Assembly (NCBI GenBank): GCA_036794825.1
Contig: DAIRGA010000001.1
Span: forward strand, 269,950-333,949
Origin: RZYY01 sp036794825
Lineage (GTDB): Bacteria; Bacteroidota; Bacteroidia; Bacteroidales; 4484-276
Reading direction: 5' to 3'
Length of the DNA: 64,000 bases
Both the position numbers and the translations under genes were made by a program. Shown in pieces: positions 55,144-64,000 of the stretch. Each line of letters opens with the position of its first letter. The stretch's first letter is position 1. The notes under the pieces were generated by a model. That model had not been told where the DNA came from, made no database searches, and saw only the letters and a program-made list of their open reading frames with translations.

Positions 55144-58100
55144 ATGAAAACAAAAATCTCAACTCTCGCAACTGTTCTGCTGGTTACATTGGCTATGAAT
55201 CTTTTTGCAGAACGCATTGAAAAAGAAGTTGCTGAGCAAATCGGCAGAAACTACTATTGGGAAGCCTCCCGCGACAGCAAGACGCTAAAGTATGATGAGA
55301 TTACCCTGAACCTGTTTACCGCAAAATTGGTGAATGAAACGCCGCTTTATTACATTTTCAATATCAATGCTAAGGATGGATTTATCATCGTTTCGGCTGA
55401 TGACAATGTGATCCCGGTTTTGGGTTACAGTTTTGATGGAAGTTGGGATGGTTCGGAGTTGGCGCCTGCATTTGAACAGATGCTTTCGGTGTTTGAAAAC
55501 CAGATCAGGACAGTGATTGAGGAGCAGATAGAAGGAGGCCGGGAGGTGGAAGAAATGTGGGAAAAATACAGCAGCTTCAACCCCAATCCGGAGAAATCGA
55601 AATCAGTTTCTCCGCTACTCACCACAACCTGGAATCAAAATCAATATTACAACGGACAATGTCCGGTGGATGCCGCCGGACCGGGCGGGCGAGTCTATGC
55701 CGGCTGTGTGGCTGTTTCGATGGCGCAGGTGATGAAATTCTGGGGACATCCTGCACAGGGCAGCGGTTCCTACTCCTACACACATCCCGTTTATGGCACG
55801 CTTTCAGCCAATTTTGGGGCAACCACTTACAGCTATAGCCTGATGCCCAATGCTATTTATGCAGCAAACACCCAAATTGCCCAGCTGCTCTATCATTGCG
55901 GTGTGTCGGTTTCTATGAATTATGGTCCTTATGGGTCGGTTCCCGGAGGAACCTACTGGGATCTGGACATTACCAATGCCCTGAAAAATTATTTCAAGTA
56001 TTCATCAGGCGCCGCATGGGACTGGAAGAATAATTATTCCAATTCTACCTGGATTTCAAAACTGAAAAATGAATTGGACAATGGCCGCCCCTTGATCTAT
56101 TACGGATGGGATGGCAGCACGATGGCTCATAATTTCAACTGCGACGGCTACCGCAGCTCCGACAATTACTTCCATTTCAACTGGGGATGGGGTGGGATGT
56201 ACGATGGGTATTTTCCGATTACCAACCTGACACCGGCACAAGGATACAGTTTCACCTATTTCCAGGGTGCCGTTTTCAATCTTACTCCAAATACAAATCC
56301 TGCTGTATACTACGATTTTGGTGATGCACCCACCAATTATCCGACACTTGCAGCAAACAACGGCGCCTGCCATGTGGTACCTGCCCAACCGACCGTTTAT
56401 CTGGGCTACTCGGTTGATACAGAGCCTGATGGACAACCCCATATCAATTGCACCGGCGACGACACAGATATCCTCTATCCGCCGGCAAATGATGACGAGG
56501 ATGGGGTAACCTTTCCATCTGTCATTTATCGCAATTCGATCATCTCAATAACCGTAATTGCATCAGCCAATGGTTATTTACAGGGTTGGATTGATTACAA
56601 TCAAAACGTTAACTGGGGTGATCCGGGAGAGCAGATTTTTACCAACAAGCAGTTGCTTCCCGGTGCTAATGTGTTGCAGGTCAACATCCCTTCAACAGCC
56701 AATACTGGATGGACTTATGCCCGGTTCAGGTTCAGCACGGTTCAGAACCTCACCTATACCGGTTCAGCGCCTAATGGAGAAGTAGAAGATTATTTCATCA
56801 GAATTAACGAAGCAACTCCCCAGGGATTTGATTTTGGAGATGCTCCTGATTCATACAAAACGCTTCTTTCCAGCAACGGAGCCAGACATTTTTATACTCC
56901 CGGAATGTTTCTTGGCAATGGTATCGACATCGATCCCGACGGGCAGCCCGATCCGCAAGCCATGGCCGATGATCTCAACAATACTGACGATGAAGATGGT
57001 GTGGTAGTGCAGAATACACTAATGGCCGGGCCGGGTGGATTTATCTTTGTAACTGCCTCAACAACCGGGATTCTCAATGCCTGGATTGACCACGAACCCA
57101 ATGGCACATGGGCTGAGCCGCACGACCATGTGATAATGAATTTCCCACTGATTGCCGGCATCAACTACATACACATTATGGTGCATCCCTTCGCGCAGGT
57201 GGGGCCAACCTATGCCCGGTTCAGATTCAGCACAGCGCCAGGCCTGTCCTATTTGGGATCAGCATCCGAAGGCGAAGTGGAAGATTACAAAATGTTCATC
57301 TACCCTAACTCATGGTATTGGATGCCAACCGGAAAAATCCACATGTTTGACATCCCCGTTTCGATCAATCCAATAATCAACGGAGCCGCAATCAACACCG
57401 GAGATTTGATCGGAGCATTTTATCTTGATGAAAATGGGAATGAGCGCTGCGCCGGCCATGTCCGCTGGGATGGAGTAAACAATCTGAACTTTGCTATCTG
57501 TGGCGATGATCCTGAAATACCCGGTAAGGAAGGCTATTACAACGGAGAAGACATCATCTGGAAAATCTTTTCCTGCAGCGACCTTACAACCTACACTGCC
57601 ACAACAACCTATGATATGAGTTACCCAGATTCAGATGGTAAGTTCATGAACAATGGATCATCTGCGCTCACCAGCCTGAATGTAGTATCATCGCAAACCC
57701 AGGTGATTGCTGTGCCGCAGGGATGGGGAGGGGTTTCATCCTGTCTGATGCCCGACAACGCTGATATTGTCAACATCTGTGCTGGAATCCAGAATAATCT
57801 TACCATCATCCAAAGCATGCTTGGTGTTTACTGGCCTGCCATGAATGTAAACAGCCTTGGCAACTGGAATCCTTACGAAGGCTATAAAATCAAGGTATCT
57901 GCTGATGTTTCCCTATGCATTACTGGGTCACCGCTTACCAACAGAACACTGAACCTCACAGCCGGCTGGCATATTATTCCGGTGCTGAGTTCCAGTAATG
58001 TAACAACTGCCAGCGTGCTTGGATCACCAGCAGTAGTTATTGCCAAAGAGATTTCGGGGAGCAAGGTTTACTGGCCATCCATGTCAATTTTCACTTTGAA

Positions 58101-58827
58101 TGTGCTTGAAGCCGGGAAATCATATCTCGTTAATCTCTCATCCCCTGCAACGATTATTTTCCCTGCTAAGGGTGGCAATGCACCGGAACCTGAAAAGGAA
58201 AAACAACTCAACTCACCATGGAATAAAGTAACCCGGACCGGTAGTACCCATTTGATCGCTATCTCTGAGGCAATGGCCGCCGGTTTCGCAGAGGAAGACC
58301 TGATCGGCGCTTTCAACACCGCCGGATTGAATGTTGGGGTTGCTGCTATCAGCAGAAATACGACTTCGATGGCAGTTTATGGCGATGATCCTTACACCGC
58401 AGATTTGGACGGAATGATGGAAGGTGAAGTAATTCGCTTCAAAGTTTTTCGTCAGAAATCAGGTGAGATTGTGGAAATCAATCCAACTTTCAGCTCAGCA
58501 ATGCCAAACACCGGAGGGTGTTTTGCAAATGATGGAATTTCAGCCTTTGAAATTCTCACCGATGTTGATGAGAGAGAATCCTCCGTTAGTTTTGAGATTT
58601 ATCCGAATCCGGTTCGTGACAATCTGAATATCATTTTCACCAACGACAGATTACGCAATTGCACCGTCGAGGTACTCAACCTTGTGGGTGAGTTGGTCTG
58701 CAATCCGGTAAATACTACTGACAACCGTATCAGCATCAATCTTGCGCATCTGGCAGGTGGTTGTTACCTGGTGAAAATCGTTTATGATCAGACTCAAATC
58801 ACTAAAAAAGTGATCATTCAGCATTAA
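55144..58827 (+). CDS. Secreted C10 (streptopain-type) cysteine protease with GEVED domains and T9SS sorting domain
   Basis: 1227 residues from the ATG before KTKISTLATVLLVTLAMN (signal peptide); an upstream in-frame ATG at 55105 is less likely. An inhibitory propeptide (ITLNLFTAKLVNETPLYYIF, 'GFIIVSADD') precedes the C10 catalytic domain, with Cys188 in YAGCVAVSMAQVM and His329 in TMAHNFNCDGY plus the NWGWGG loop. Two GEVED domains follow (about 390-552 and 562-717; each starts FGDAP and ends GEVEDY), then a TGKIHMFDI...GDLIGAF module (723-849), a GWGGVSS...GVYWP module (856-1009), a second THLIAI module (1023-1139) and a type A sorting domain (IYPNPVRDN). It is a surface protease like PrtT/SpeB; it has its own terminator. 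Confidence 0.92.
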   Translation: MKTKISTLATVLLVTLAMNLFAERIEKEVAEQIGRNYYWEASRDSKTLKYDEITLNLFTAKLVNETPLYYIFNINAKDGFIIVSADDNVIPVLGYSFDGSWDGSELAPAFEQMLSVFENQIRTVIEEQIEGGREVEEMWEKYSSFNPNPEKSKSVSPLLTTTWNQNQYYNGQCPVDAAGPGGRVYAGCVAVSMAQVMKFWGHPAQGSGSYSYTHPVYGTLSANFGATTYSYSLMPNAIYAANTQIAQLLYHCGVSVSMNYGPYGSVPGGTYWDLDITNALKNYFKYSSGAAWDWKNNYSNSTWISKLKNELDNGRPLIYYGWDGSTMAHNFNCDGYRSSDNYFHFNWGWGGMYDGYFPITNLTPAQGYSFTYFQGAVFNLTPNTNPAVYYDFGDAPTNYPTLAANNGACHVVPAQPTVYLGYSVDTEPDGQPHINCTGDDTDILYPPANDDEDGVTFPSVIYRNSIISITVIASANGYLQGWIDYNQNVNWGDPGEQIFTNKQLLPGANVLQVNIPSTANTGWTYARFRFSTVQNLTYTGSAPNGEVEDYFIRINEATPQGFDFGDAPDSYKTLLSSNGARHFYTPGMFLGNGIDIDPDGQPDPQAMADDLNNTDDEDGVVVQNTLMAGPGGFIFVTASTTGILNAWIDHEPNGTWAEPHDHVIMNFPLIAGINYIHIMVHPFAQVGPTYARFRFSTAPGLSYLGSASEGEVEDYKMFIYPNSWYWMPTGKIHMFDIPVSINPIINGAAINTGDLIGAFYLDENGNERCAGHVRWDGVNNLNFAICGDDPEIPGKEGYYNGEDIIWKIFSCSDLTTYTATTTYDMSYPDSDGKFMNNGSSALTSLNVVSSQTQVIAVPQGWGGVSSCLMPDNADIVNICAGIQNNLTIIQSMLGVYWPAMNVNSLGNWNPYEGYKIKVSADVSLCITGSPLTNRTLNLTAGWHIIPVLSSSNVTTASVLGSPAVVIAKEISGSKVYWPSMSIFTLNVLEAGKSYLVNLSSPATIIFPAKGGNAPEPEKEKQLNSPWNKVTRTGSTHLIAISEAMAAGFAEEDLIGAFNTAGLNVGVAAISRNTTSMAVYGDDPYTADLDGMMEGEVIRFKVFRQKSGEIVEINPTFSSAMPNTGGCFANDGISAFEILTDVDERESSVSFEIYPNPVRDNLNIIFTNDRLRNCTVEVLNLVGELVCNPVNTTDNRISINLAHLAGGCYLVKIVYDQTQITKKVIIQH

Positions 58828-58868
58828 GGTAAAAAATATCCCCCGATCCTTTTATTAACCCTGTTCAG

Positions 58869-58893
58869 GCCCTCTCATGCGGAGGGCTTTTTT
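58869..58893 (+). terminator. Rho-independent terminator of the C10 protease gene
   Basis: gccctc (58869-58874) pairs with gagggc (58882-58887) and is followed by a T run, 42 bp after the stop. Confidence 0.85.
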
Positions 58894-59051
58894 TGTGCGT
58901 GTTTTGAATGGCAAAGATTTAATTTTCCCAAAAAAAAACCGTAAAAGAATTTTCCTTGTAATTTTACACACAAATTGAGATTATTCATCAATCCTAAAAT
59001 TCGAAGGGGGAATTTTGGTAAGGTAGTAACTAACAATCAAATAATTAAGCC

Positions 59052-61862
59052 ATGAAGCATTATCTACGCTATTTGCATGTATTGTCAATTTTATTCATGG
59101 TCATGGCAAAAGTTGCCATTGGCTCAAACGGTGAAAACTCCAAAGATCTGCCATCGGGTTGGGGTTACAGTCCAACGGGGGGATCGCATCTGATAGCAAT
59201 CACAACCGATGTGGTTTTTAATTGCATCAACCTCACGCAGGGTGATTATATCGGGCTGTTTTACACCAACGATCAGGGAAGTCTTTCTTGTGGTGGTGCT
59301 TTGGCCTGGGTTCCAGGTCAGAGCCAGGTGATTGCTGCTTACGGGGATGATTTCACGACAGTGAATGTTAAGGATGGTTTTGCTGAAAATGAGCCACTTA
59401 CATGGAAAGTTTATTACCATCAAACCGGTACCGAACAGTTCGTCCTGGTGAGTTACAACACCAACATGACCAACTTCAACGGTCTGTTTCAGACCAATGG
59501 AGTCTCAGCGCTGGTTAGCATGCTGAATCCCATAGGTTTAACTGCAGGCGCTTCACCAATGCAAACCTGTGCCGGTGATCAGGTTCAATTGTCGGCGGTG
59601 ATTACCGGAGGCTGCGGAACACCAGTTTATTCATGGAGTTCGACCCCGGAGGGTTTCACCTCAAATGAAGCCAGTCCTTTTGCTTACCCGCTCGTTAGCA
59701 CAATCTATACGGTGGTAGTAACCAATCAGTACGGAGATAGTCAGACCAAATCTGTTTCTGTTGCGGTGAATCCTTTGCCTCAGGTAACCTGTTCCCAATC
59801 CATGTCGGCATGCGAAGATGAATTGCCGGTATTGCTCAATGCAGCTACTCCACAGGGTGGAGTTTACTCAGGAGCCGGAGTTTTTGCCAGCGAAGGAAGT
59901 TACTATTTCGATCCTGCTGTTGGCCCGGGCAATTACCAGATTTCCTATTGTTACACCGAACCAGCAACAGATTGCGAAAATTGCTGCGAATTCACCTTTA
60001 TTGTCAATCCTTTGCCCGAGGTAGTTTGTCCGGACGATTTCACGGTTTGCATTTATACCGAACCCTTTGTCCTTGAGGGTGCAACACCATCGGGCGGAGA
60101 TTTTTCCGGGAATGGTGTTATTGGTGGAATTTTCGATCCTTTAGCAGCAGGTGGGGGAGACCATCTGATCACTTATAATTATAACAATCCACAGACCGGA
60201 TGTGGCAGTTATTGTGAATTTACCATCACGGTAATTGAGGTTGAGGTTGAATGCCCGAGCGGTTTTGCATTGTGTGTTGATGCTGAACCTGTAATCCTGA
60301 CGGGTGGTTTGCCGGATGGCGGGACCTATGCCGGAAGCGGAGTTACAGCAGGAGTCTTTTATCCGGTGGATGCCGGCGCCGGGTTACATGTCTTGACTTA
60401 CACCTGGGTTTATCCCGGAACCAATTGCTTTGCTACCTGCGAATTTACAGTGGAGGTTTATCCATTGCCCCAGGTAACCTGTCCCCAATCCATGTCGGCT
60501 TGCGTAGATGAATTTCCAGTATTGCTCAATGCAGCTACCCCACAGGGTGGAGTTTACTCAGGAGCCGGAGTTTTTGCCAGCGAAGGAAGTTACTATTTCG
60601 ATCCTGCTGTTGGCCCGGGCAATTACCAGATTTCCTATTGTTACACCGAACCAGCAACAGATTGCGAAAATTGCTGCGAATTCACCTTTATTGTCAATCC
60701 TTTGCCCGAGGTAGTTTGTCCGGACGATTTCACGGTTTGCATTTATACCGAACCCTTTGTCCTTGAGGGTGCAACACCATCGGGCGGAGATTTTTCCGGG
60801 AATGGTGTTATTGGTGGAATTTTCGATCCTTTAGCAGCAGGTGGGGGAGACCATCTGATCACTTATAATTATAACAATCCACAGACCGGATGTGGCAGTT
60901 ATTGTGAATTTACCATCACGGTAATTGAGGTTGAGGTTGAATGCCCGAGCGGTTTTGCATTGTGTGTTGATGCTGAACCTGTAATCCTGACGGGTGGTTT
61001 GCCGGATGGCGGGACCTATGCCGGAAGCGGAGTTACAGCAGGAGTCTTTTATCCGGTGGATGCCGGCGCCGGGTTACATGTCTTGACTTACACCTGGGTT
61101 TATCCCGGAACCAATTGCTTTGCTACCTGCGAATTTACAGTGGAAGTTTATCCATTGCCACAAATGATCTGCCCCGATTCATTTGAAGTTTGTCTGGCCT
61201 CTGAAGATGTTTTGCTCAACCAGGCATTGCCGCAAGGCGGAATCTACTCCGGAACCGGTATGCAGTTTTCGAATGGATCATATTATTTCGAGCCGTGGGT
61301 TGGAACAGGAGATTACACAATAACCTATTGCTATACTGATCCGACTACCGGTTGTTCTGACTGCTGCGAATTTATCATCAGCGTGATTGCTGACCAGGTG
61401 ATTGACATACCCACAGGCTGGAGCGGAATTTCGAGCTACATCTCGCCGACCAACCCCAACCTCACAGACTTGCTCTATCCGATAACCTACCCGCTGATTA
61501 TTCTCAACAACTTCAGCGGCGTTTACTGGCCGGGTGGCAATACATTTACCCTTGAAAACTGGGATCCATATTCCGGTTATGTTATCAAATCATCGTGGGA
61601 TACGCAATTGCCGGTTTGTGGCGATGAGGTTCAGAACAAAACTGTTAACCTGAACCAGGGATGGAACCTGATGCCGGTTTTGAGCACGGAAAATATTTCC
61701 ATTGTTGATCTTTTTGCCGGAGTTGCCGGCTTCCAGATCGCCAAAGAGGTGGCAGGTACAGGCATTTACTGGCCGGAATATGGCATCAACACCATTGGTG
61801 CTGTAAAACCCGGAAAAGCCTACTATGTAAAAATGACTGCCGCGGGGAGTGTTGATTTTTAG
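59052..61862 (+). CDS. Secreted modular repeat protein lacking a sorting domain
   Basis: 936 residues. A signal peptide (HYLRYLHVLSILFMVMAKVA) is followed by a 'GWGYSPTGGSHLIAI...GDYIGLF' module (about 35-165) and an Ig-like domain (170-243). Then come seven repeats of about 77 residues with the pattern CP....C......L....P.GG.Y.G.GV..G.F.P......H..TY.Y..P.T.C...CEF.I.V, and a GWSGISS...GIYWP module (785-936). The protein stops at GSVDF, right where the sister proteins continue with 'FP' and the next modules, so the usual sorting domain is missing; a terminator follows. Three of the seven repeats form a near-perfect 690-bp duplication. Function unknown; probably an adhesin or surface matrix protein. 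Confidence 0.8.
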   Translation: MKHYLRYLHVLSILFMVMAKVAIGSNGENSKDLPSGWGYSPTGGSHLIAITTDVVFNCINLTQGDYIGLFYTNDQGSLSCGGALAWVPGQSQVIAAYGDDFTTVNVKDGFAENEPLTWKVYYHQTGTEQFVLVSYNTNMTNFNGLFQTNGVSALVSMLNPIGLTAGASPMQTCAGDQVQLSAVITGGCGTPVYSWSSTPEGFTSNEASPFAYPLVSTIYTVVVTNQYGDSQTKSVSVAVNPLPQVTCSQSMSACEDELPVLLNAATPQGGVYSGAGVFASEGSYYFDPAVGPGNYQISYCYTEPATDCENCCEFTFIVNPLPEVVCPDDFTVCIYTEPFVLEGATPSGGDFSGNGVIGGIFDPLAAGGGDHLITYNYNNPQTGCGSYCEFTITVIEVEVECPSGFALCVDAEPVILTGGLPDGGTYAGSGVTAGVFYPVDAGAGLHVLTYTWVYPGTNCFATCEFTVEVYPLPQVTCPQSMSACVDEFPVLLNAATPQGGVYSGAGVFASEGSYYFDPAVGPGNYQISYCYTEPATDCENCCEFTFIVNPLPEVVCPDDFTVCIYTEPFVLEGATPSGGDFSGNGVIGGIFDPLAAGGGDHLITYNYNNPQTGCGSYCEFTITVIEVEVECPSGFALCVDAEPVILTGGLPDGGTYAGSGVTAGVFYPVDAGAGLHVLTYTWVYPGTNCFATCEFTVEVYPLPQMICPDSFEVCLASEDVLLNQALPQGGIYSGTGMQFSNGSYYFEPWVGTGDYTITYCYTDPTTGCSDCCEFIISVIADQVIDIPTGWSGISSYISPTNPNLTDLLYPITYPLIILNNFSGVYWPGGNTFTLENWDPYSGYVIKSSWDTQLPVCGDEVQNKTVNLNQGWNLMPVLSTENISIVDLFAGVAGFQIAKEVAGTGIYWPEYGINTIGAVKPGKAYYVKMTAAGSVDF
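59781..61160 (+). repeat. 690-bp tandem duplication (three-repeat block)
   Basis: 59781-60470 and 60471-61160 are direct copies at a constant 690-bp offset (230 codons). Positions 59850-60454 and 60540-61144 are identical over 605 bp, whereas the first 70 bp carry six differences. The copies encode the same three repeats. Confidence 0.95.
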
Positions 61863-61890
61863 AACCAAAATCTGAGTATTATTGAAAGGG

Positions 61891-61922
61891 GCGCTGGTTC
61901 GTTGAGGATCAGCGCTTTTTTG
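61891..61922 (+). terminator. Rho-independent terminator after the repeat protein
   Basis: gcgctg (61891-61896) pairs with cagcgc (61910-61915), then seven T residues. It lies 28 bp downstream of the stop, supporting the stop at 61862 as the real gene end in this genome. Confidence 0.85.
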
Positions 61923-62159
61923 TTTTCTGTGGGTGGAAATCTGACCCTTTTGGGTGAATTTAATGTGATGATTTCAACTTCACACAGCACTATTTTTCTC
62001 TCCCCAAACATACCGATAAAAAATTCCTCAGCAAGACATCAGATAATCAACGTGATGCATGGATGATAAAAAGCTGCGGTAAAAAACATCATTTCCGGCA
62101 CATCCCTTGCCATACCATTTATTGAAAAAATTACCATCATTTTTAAAAAAGGAGGTCTG

Positions 62160-62204
62160 ATGATAAAACTCATTATCAGGTATTTAAATCGCTTGATCTC
62201 TTGA
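62160..62204 (+). other. Short leader-like ORF with a strong Shine-Dalgarno site
   Basis: ATG at 62160 is preceded by aaggaggt (62149-62156), the best Shine-Dalgarno sequence I noticed in the window, although the spacing is only 3-4 nt. It encodes 14 residues (MIKLIIRYLNRLIS). The stop overlaps the start of a candidate promoter. The rest of the 475-bp interval between the two surface genes holds only the terminator and promoter. Confidence 0.3.
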
Positions 62205-62231
62205 CAATCCCCCCTAATTGATTTAATTTTG
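62201..62231 (+). promoter_or_regulatory. Promoter of the last surface protein gene
   Basis: The -33 TTG (62201-62203) and the -7 box TAatTTTG (62224-62231) are 20 bp apart, the best complete Bacteroidota promoter seen in the window. Predicted transcript start near 62238 leaves a 5' leader of about 100 nt. Confidence 0.6.
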
Positions 62232-62337
62232 TAAATTACAATCTGAGGTAATTTCAAAGCAATGTAGCACAGGGATTACTTATTGTAAAACAGTTAGTTA
62301 TGGTTTAAAATCACTATTAACCCAAAAAAATGTCGTT

Positions 62338-64000
62338 ATGAAAAGAAAACTATCTCTTAACATGTTCATTGCGGTGCTGATGTTTCTGCCCGTAATAACA
62401 GATTGCCAGACGAAAACCATAGGTATGGCGGGAAAATCCGGCAATCACTCCGTCAACGCACCACAAAGAGTTAACCGGTCTTACGGACAACTCTCCTCAA
62501 ATTCAAAAGAGCAGCCATCACAAACTCAAATTTCTGCATTCCATGTTAATTATGAGGATGGAAGATTTCAGGACGCAGTTCGGGGATCAATGCTGGAGGA
62601 ATTGGATTTTTGTGACGCTCCAGACCAACCCTATCCAACCCTGCTGGTCAACAATGGAGCCCGTCATAAAATCAATCAGAATATTTATTTAGGATATTTA
62701 ATTGATTCCGAGGCGGATGGTCAGCCAAATTCGAAAGCCGATGGTGACGATACAAATAACCTTGATGATGAAGATGGTGTGTTTTTCAAGTCACTGGTGG
62801 TTGGGCAGGTTGCCAGCATTCGTGTGAAGGCTTCGGTTGCCGGGTACCTTAACGCCTGGATGGATTTCAACAAAAATGGAAGCTGGGCAGGAGCCGGCGA
62901 GCAGATCTTTACCGACCAACTATTGAATGCTGGTGTGAATAACCTGACTTTCAATGTCCCGGCCGGAATCAGTCCCGGAGAGACTTATACCCGCTTCAGA
63001 TTTAGTTCAGCAGGTGGTTTGACCTTTACCGGGCCTGCAGACGATGGTGAAGTAGAAGACTACAAAGTAGTTATTAATCCACCCGGTTGGGGTTATATAC
63101 CCACCGGCACAACTCACTTGATTGCGGTACCGGCAAATATTGCATTTAATTGTATCACACTTTCAACCGGTGATTTTGTTGGTGTATTTTATGACGACGA
63201 CCAGGGGAATCCTGCTTGTGGTGGTGTTGCATTGTGGGACGCTTTGAATAACCAGGCCGTTGTTGCTTATGGTAACGACCAGACCACGCCAGTTAAAGAT
63301 GGTTTTAATGAAAATGATGTTTTGTTATGGAAAGTCTTCTACAGTCAGTCCGGAACCCAGGAAGAGGTTCTGACAACCTACAACCAGGTGCTGCCGGATA
63401 GTGACGGGAAGTTTCATTCGAATGGATTATCCGGGTTGACTTCGATGACCAAAAAGATATCCTTAACGGTGACGGCCAATCCTGCGACTGTTTGCGCTGG
63501 TCTGGCGGTTCAGCTGAATGCAGCGGCTTCAGGAGGCTGTGGTTCGCTCAATTATACATGGACTTCTATCCCCACCGGTTTCTCATCCAATATTTCTAAT
63601 CCAACCGACAATCCAACGGTTACCACAACTTACTTTGTCACGGTTAATGACAGCTATTCTTCAGCAAGTGATTCAGTTATAGTGACGGTGATTCCCTTGC
63701 CGCAGGTAACCTGTCCTCAGAACTTTTCACTATGTGTCAATGATCCGGCTTACACCTTAACCGGTGGATTACCTGCCGGTGGAACCTACAGCGGAACCGG
63801 GGTTTCAGCTGGAAAATTCTACCCATCCACAGCAGGAGTCGGAACCCATGTGATAACCTACACTTACACCAGTCCGACGACCGGTTGCACCAATTCCTGC
63901 ACTTTCCAGATCACGGTGAATGGTTTGCCCAGCGTGACCTGTCCGCAGAACTTTTCACTATGTGTCAATGATCCGGCTTACACTTTAACCGGTGGATTAC
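62338..64000 (+). CDS. Secreted GEVED/repeat surface protein, cut by the window end
   Basis: The frame is open from the ATG at 62338 to the edge (554 codons visible); the 3' end is outside. A signal peptide (KRKLSLNMFIAVLMFLPVIT) is followed by a polar linker and a GEVED domain (about 92-245; CDAPDQPYPTLL ... DDEDGV ... GEVEDYK). A GWGYIPTGTTHLIAV...GDFVGVF module (about 250-365), an Ig-like domain (about 380-455) and the start of an array of 76-residue repeats (CPQNFSLCVNDPAYTLTGGL occurs twice, 228 bp apart) come next. The design combines parts of the C10 protease and the preceding repeat protein. Whether it ends in a sorting domain cannot be seen. Confidence 0.85.
   Translation, partial: MKRKLSLNMFIAVLMFLPVITDCQTKTIGMAGKSGNHSVNAPQRVNRSYGQLSSNSKEQPSQTQISAFHVNYEDGRFQDAVRGSMLEELDFCDAPDQPYPTLLVNNGARHKINQNIYLGYLIDSEADGQPNSKADGDDTNNLDDEDGVFFKSLVVGQVASIRVKASVAGYLNAWMDFNKNGSWAGAGEQIFTDQLLNAGVNNLTFNVPAGISPGETYTRFRFSSAGGLTFTGPADDGEVEDYKVVINPPGWGYIPTGTTHLIAVPANIAFNCITLSTGDFVGVFYDDDQGNPACGGVALWDALNNQAVVAYGNDQTTPVKDGFNENDVLLWKVFYSQSGTQEEVLTTYNQVLPDSDGKFHSNGLSGLTSMTKKISLTVTANPATVCAGLAVQLNAAASGGCGSLNYTWTSIPTGFSSNISNPTDNPTVTTTYFVTVNDSYSSASDSVIVTVIPLPQVTCPQNFSLCVNDPAYTLTGGLPAGGTYSGTGVSAGKFYPSTAGVGTHVITYTYTSPTTGCTNSCTFQITVNGLPSVTCPQNFSLCVNDPAYTLTGGL

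Noticed and set aside
62039..62257. 72-codon minus-strand frame in the last intergenic region
   Set aside because: It is antisense to the candidate promoter and leader, with no start signal and non-protein-like composition.

Overview
The window looks like chromosomal sequence from an uncultured member of the Bacteroidota, probably near the Bacteroidales. The evidence is a type IX secretion (T9SS) gene block (gldJ, porU, porV, a PorP/SprF family protein), several large surface proteins with T9SS type A C-terminal sorting domains, and TAnnTTTG -7 promoter boxes with almost no Shine-Dalgarno sites. A run of exactly 100 N (39217-39316) marks a scaffold gap, so this is a draft or metagenome assembly. 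Genus cannot be fixed from what is visible.

Layout. 1-1694 is the 3' part of a DUF2723/GT117 membrane protein, followed by a gene-free stretch with a REP-like nested inverted repeat. 2166-5500 (minus) is a compact group: carotenoid hydroxylase, CPD photolyase, thiol peroxidase and a TIGR01777 epimerase-like protein, suggestive of light and oxidative stress. 5703-8090 (minus) is murF-anmK (wall synthesis and recycling). 8178-10688 (minus) is porP-like-gldJ. 10984-19956 (plus) holds two complete tandem PorU sortase paralogues and porV, closed by a strong terminator, then ispF.

20616-25373 is a small integrative element in the 3' end of tRNA-Gln(UUG). It has a tyrosine recombinase, an excisionase-like HTH protein, a small unknown protein and a putative Rep whose 3' coding part carries five regularly spaced iteron-like repeats. 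It also has an 800-bp hairpin-rich non-coding stretch and a small gene at the right end. Imperfect 25-bp attachment repeats and an internal pair of 19-bp direct repeats bound it.

26077-43936 holds an M28 peptidase and, convergent to it, one giant repeat protein gene (29269-43936, minus). The scaffold gap splits that gene; at least 46 Ig/PKD-like units of about 88 residues are visible. The gap flanks suggest that a 681-bp segment, equal to 37633-38313, is missing. 44254-54889 is mainly housekeeping: DAACS symporter, SDR protein, mutY, HU, a tiny AURKAIP1/COX24-type ribosomal protein, RNase G, YebC, a C45 hydrolase with sorting domain, gltX, folB and a CWC zinc protein. 55144 to the right edge holds three more large surface proteins (C10 protease with GEVED domains, a repeat protein lacking a sorting domain, and one cut by the window end).

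The genes fit together as T9SS machinery plus likely cargo: M28, C10 and C45 enzymes, a giant adhesin and repeat proteins. Five large surface proteins share two recurring uncharacterised modules (a 'GWSGISS...GVYWP' module and a 'TG..HLIAI...GD.IG.F' module), which look like a lineage-specific building kit for surface proteins.
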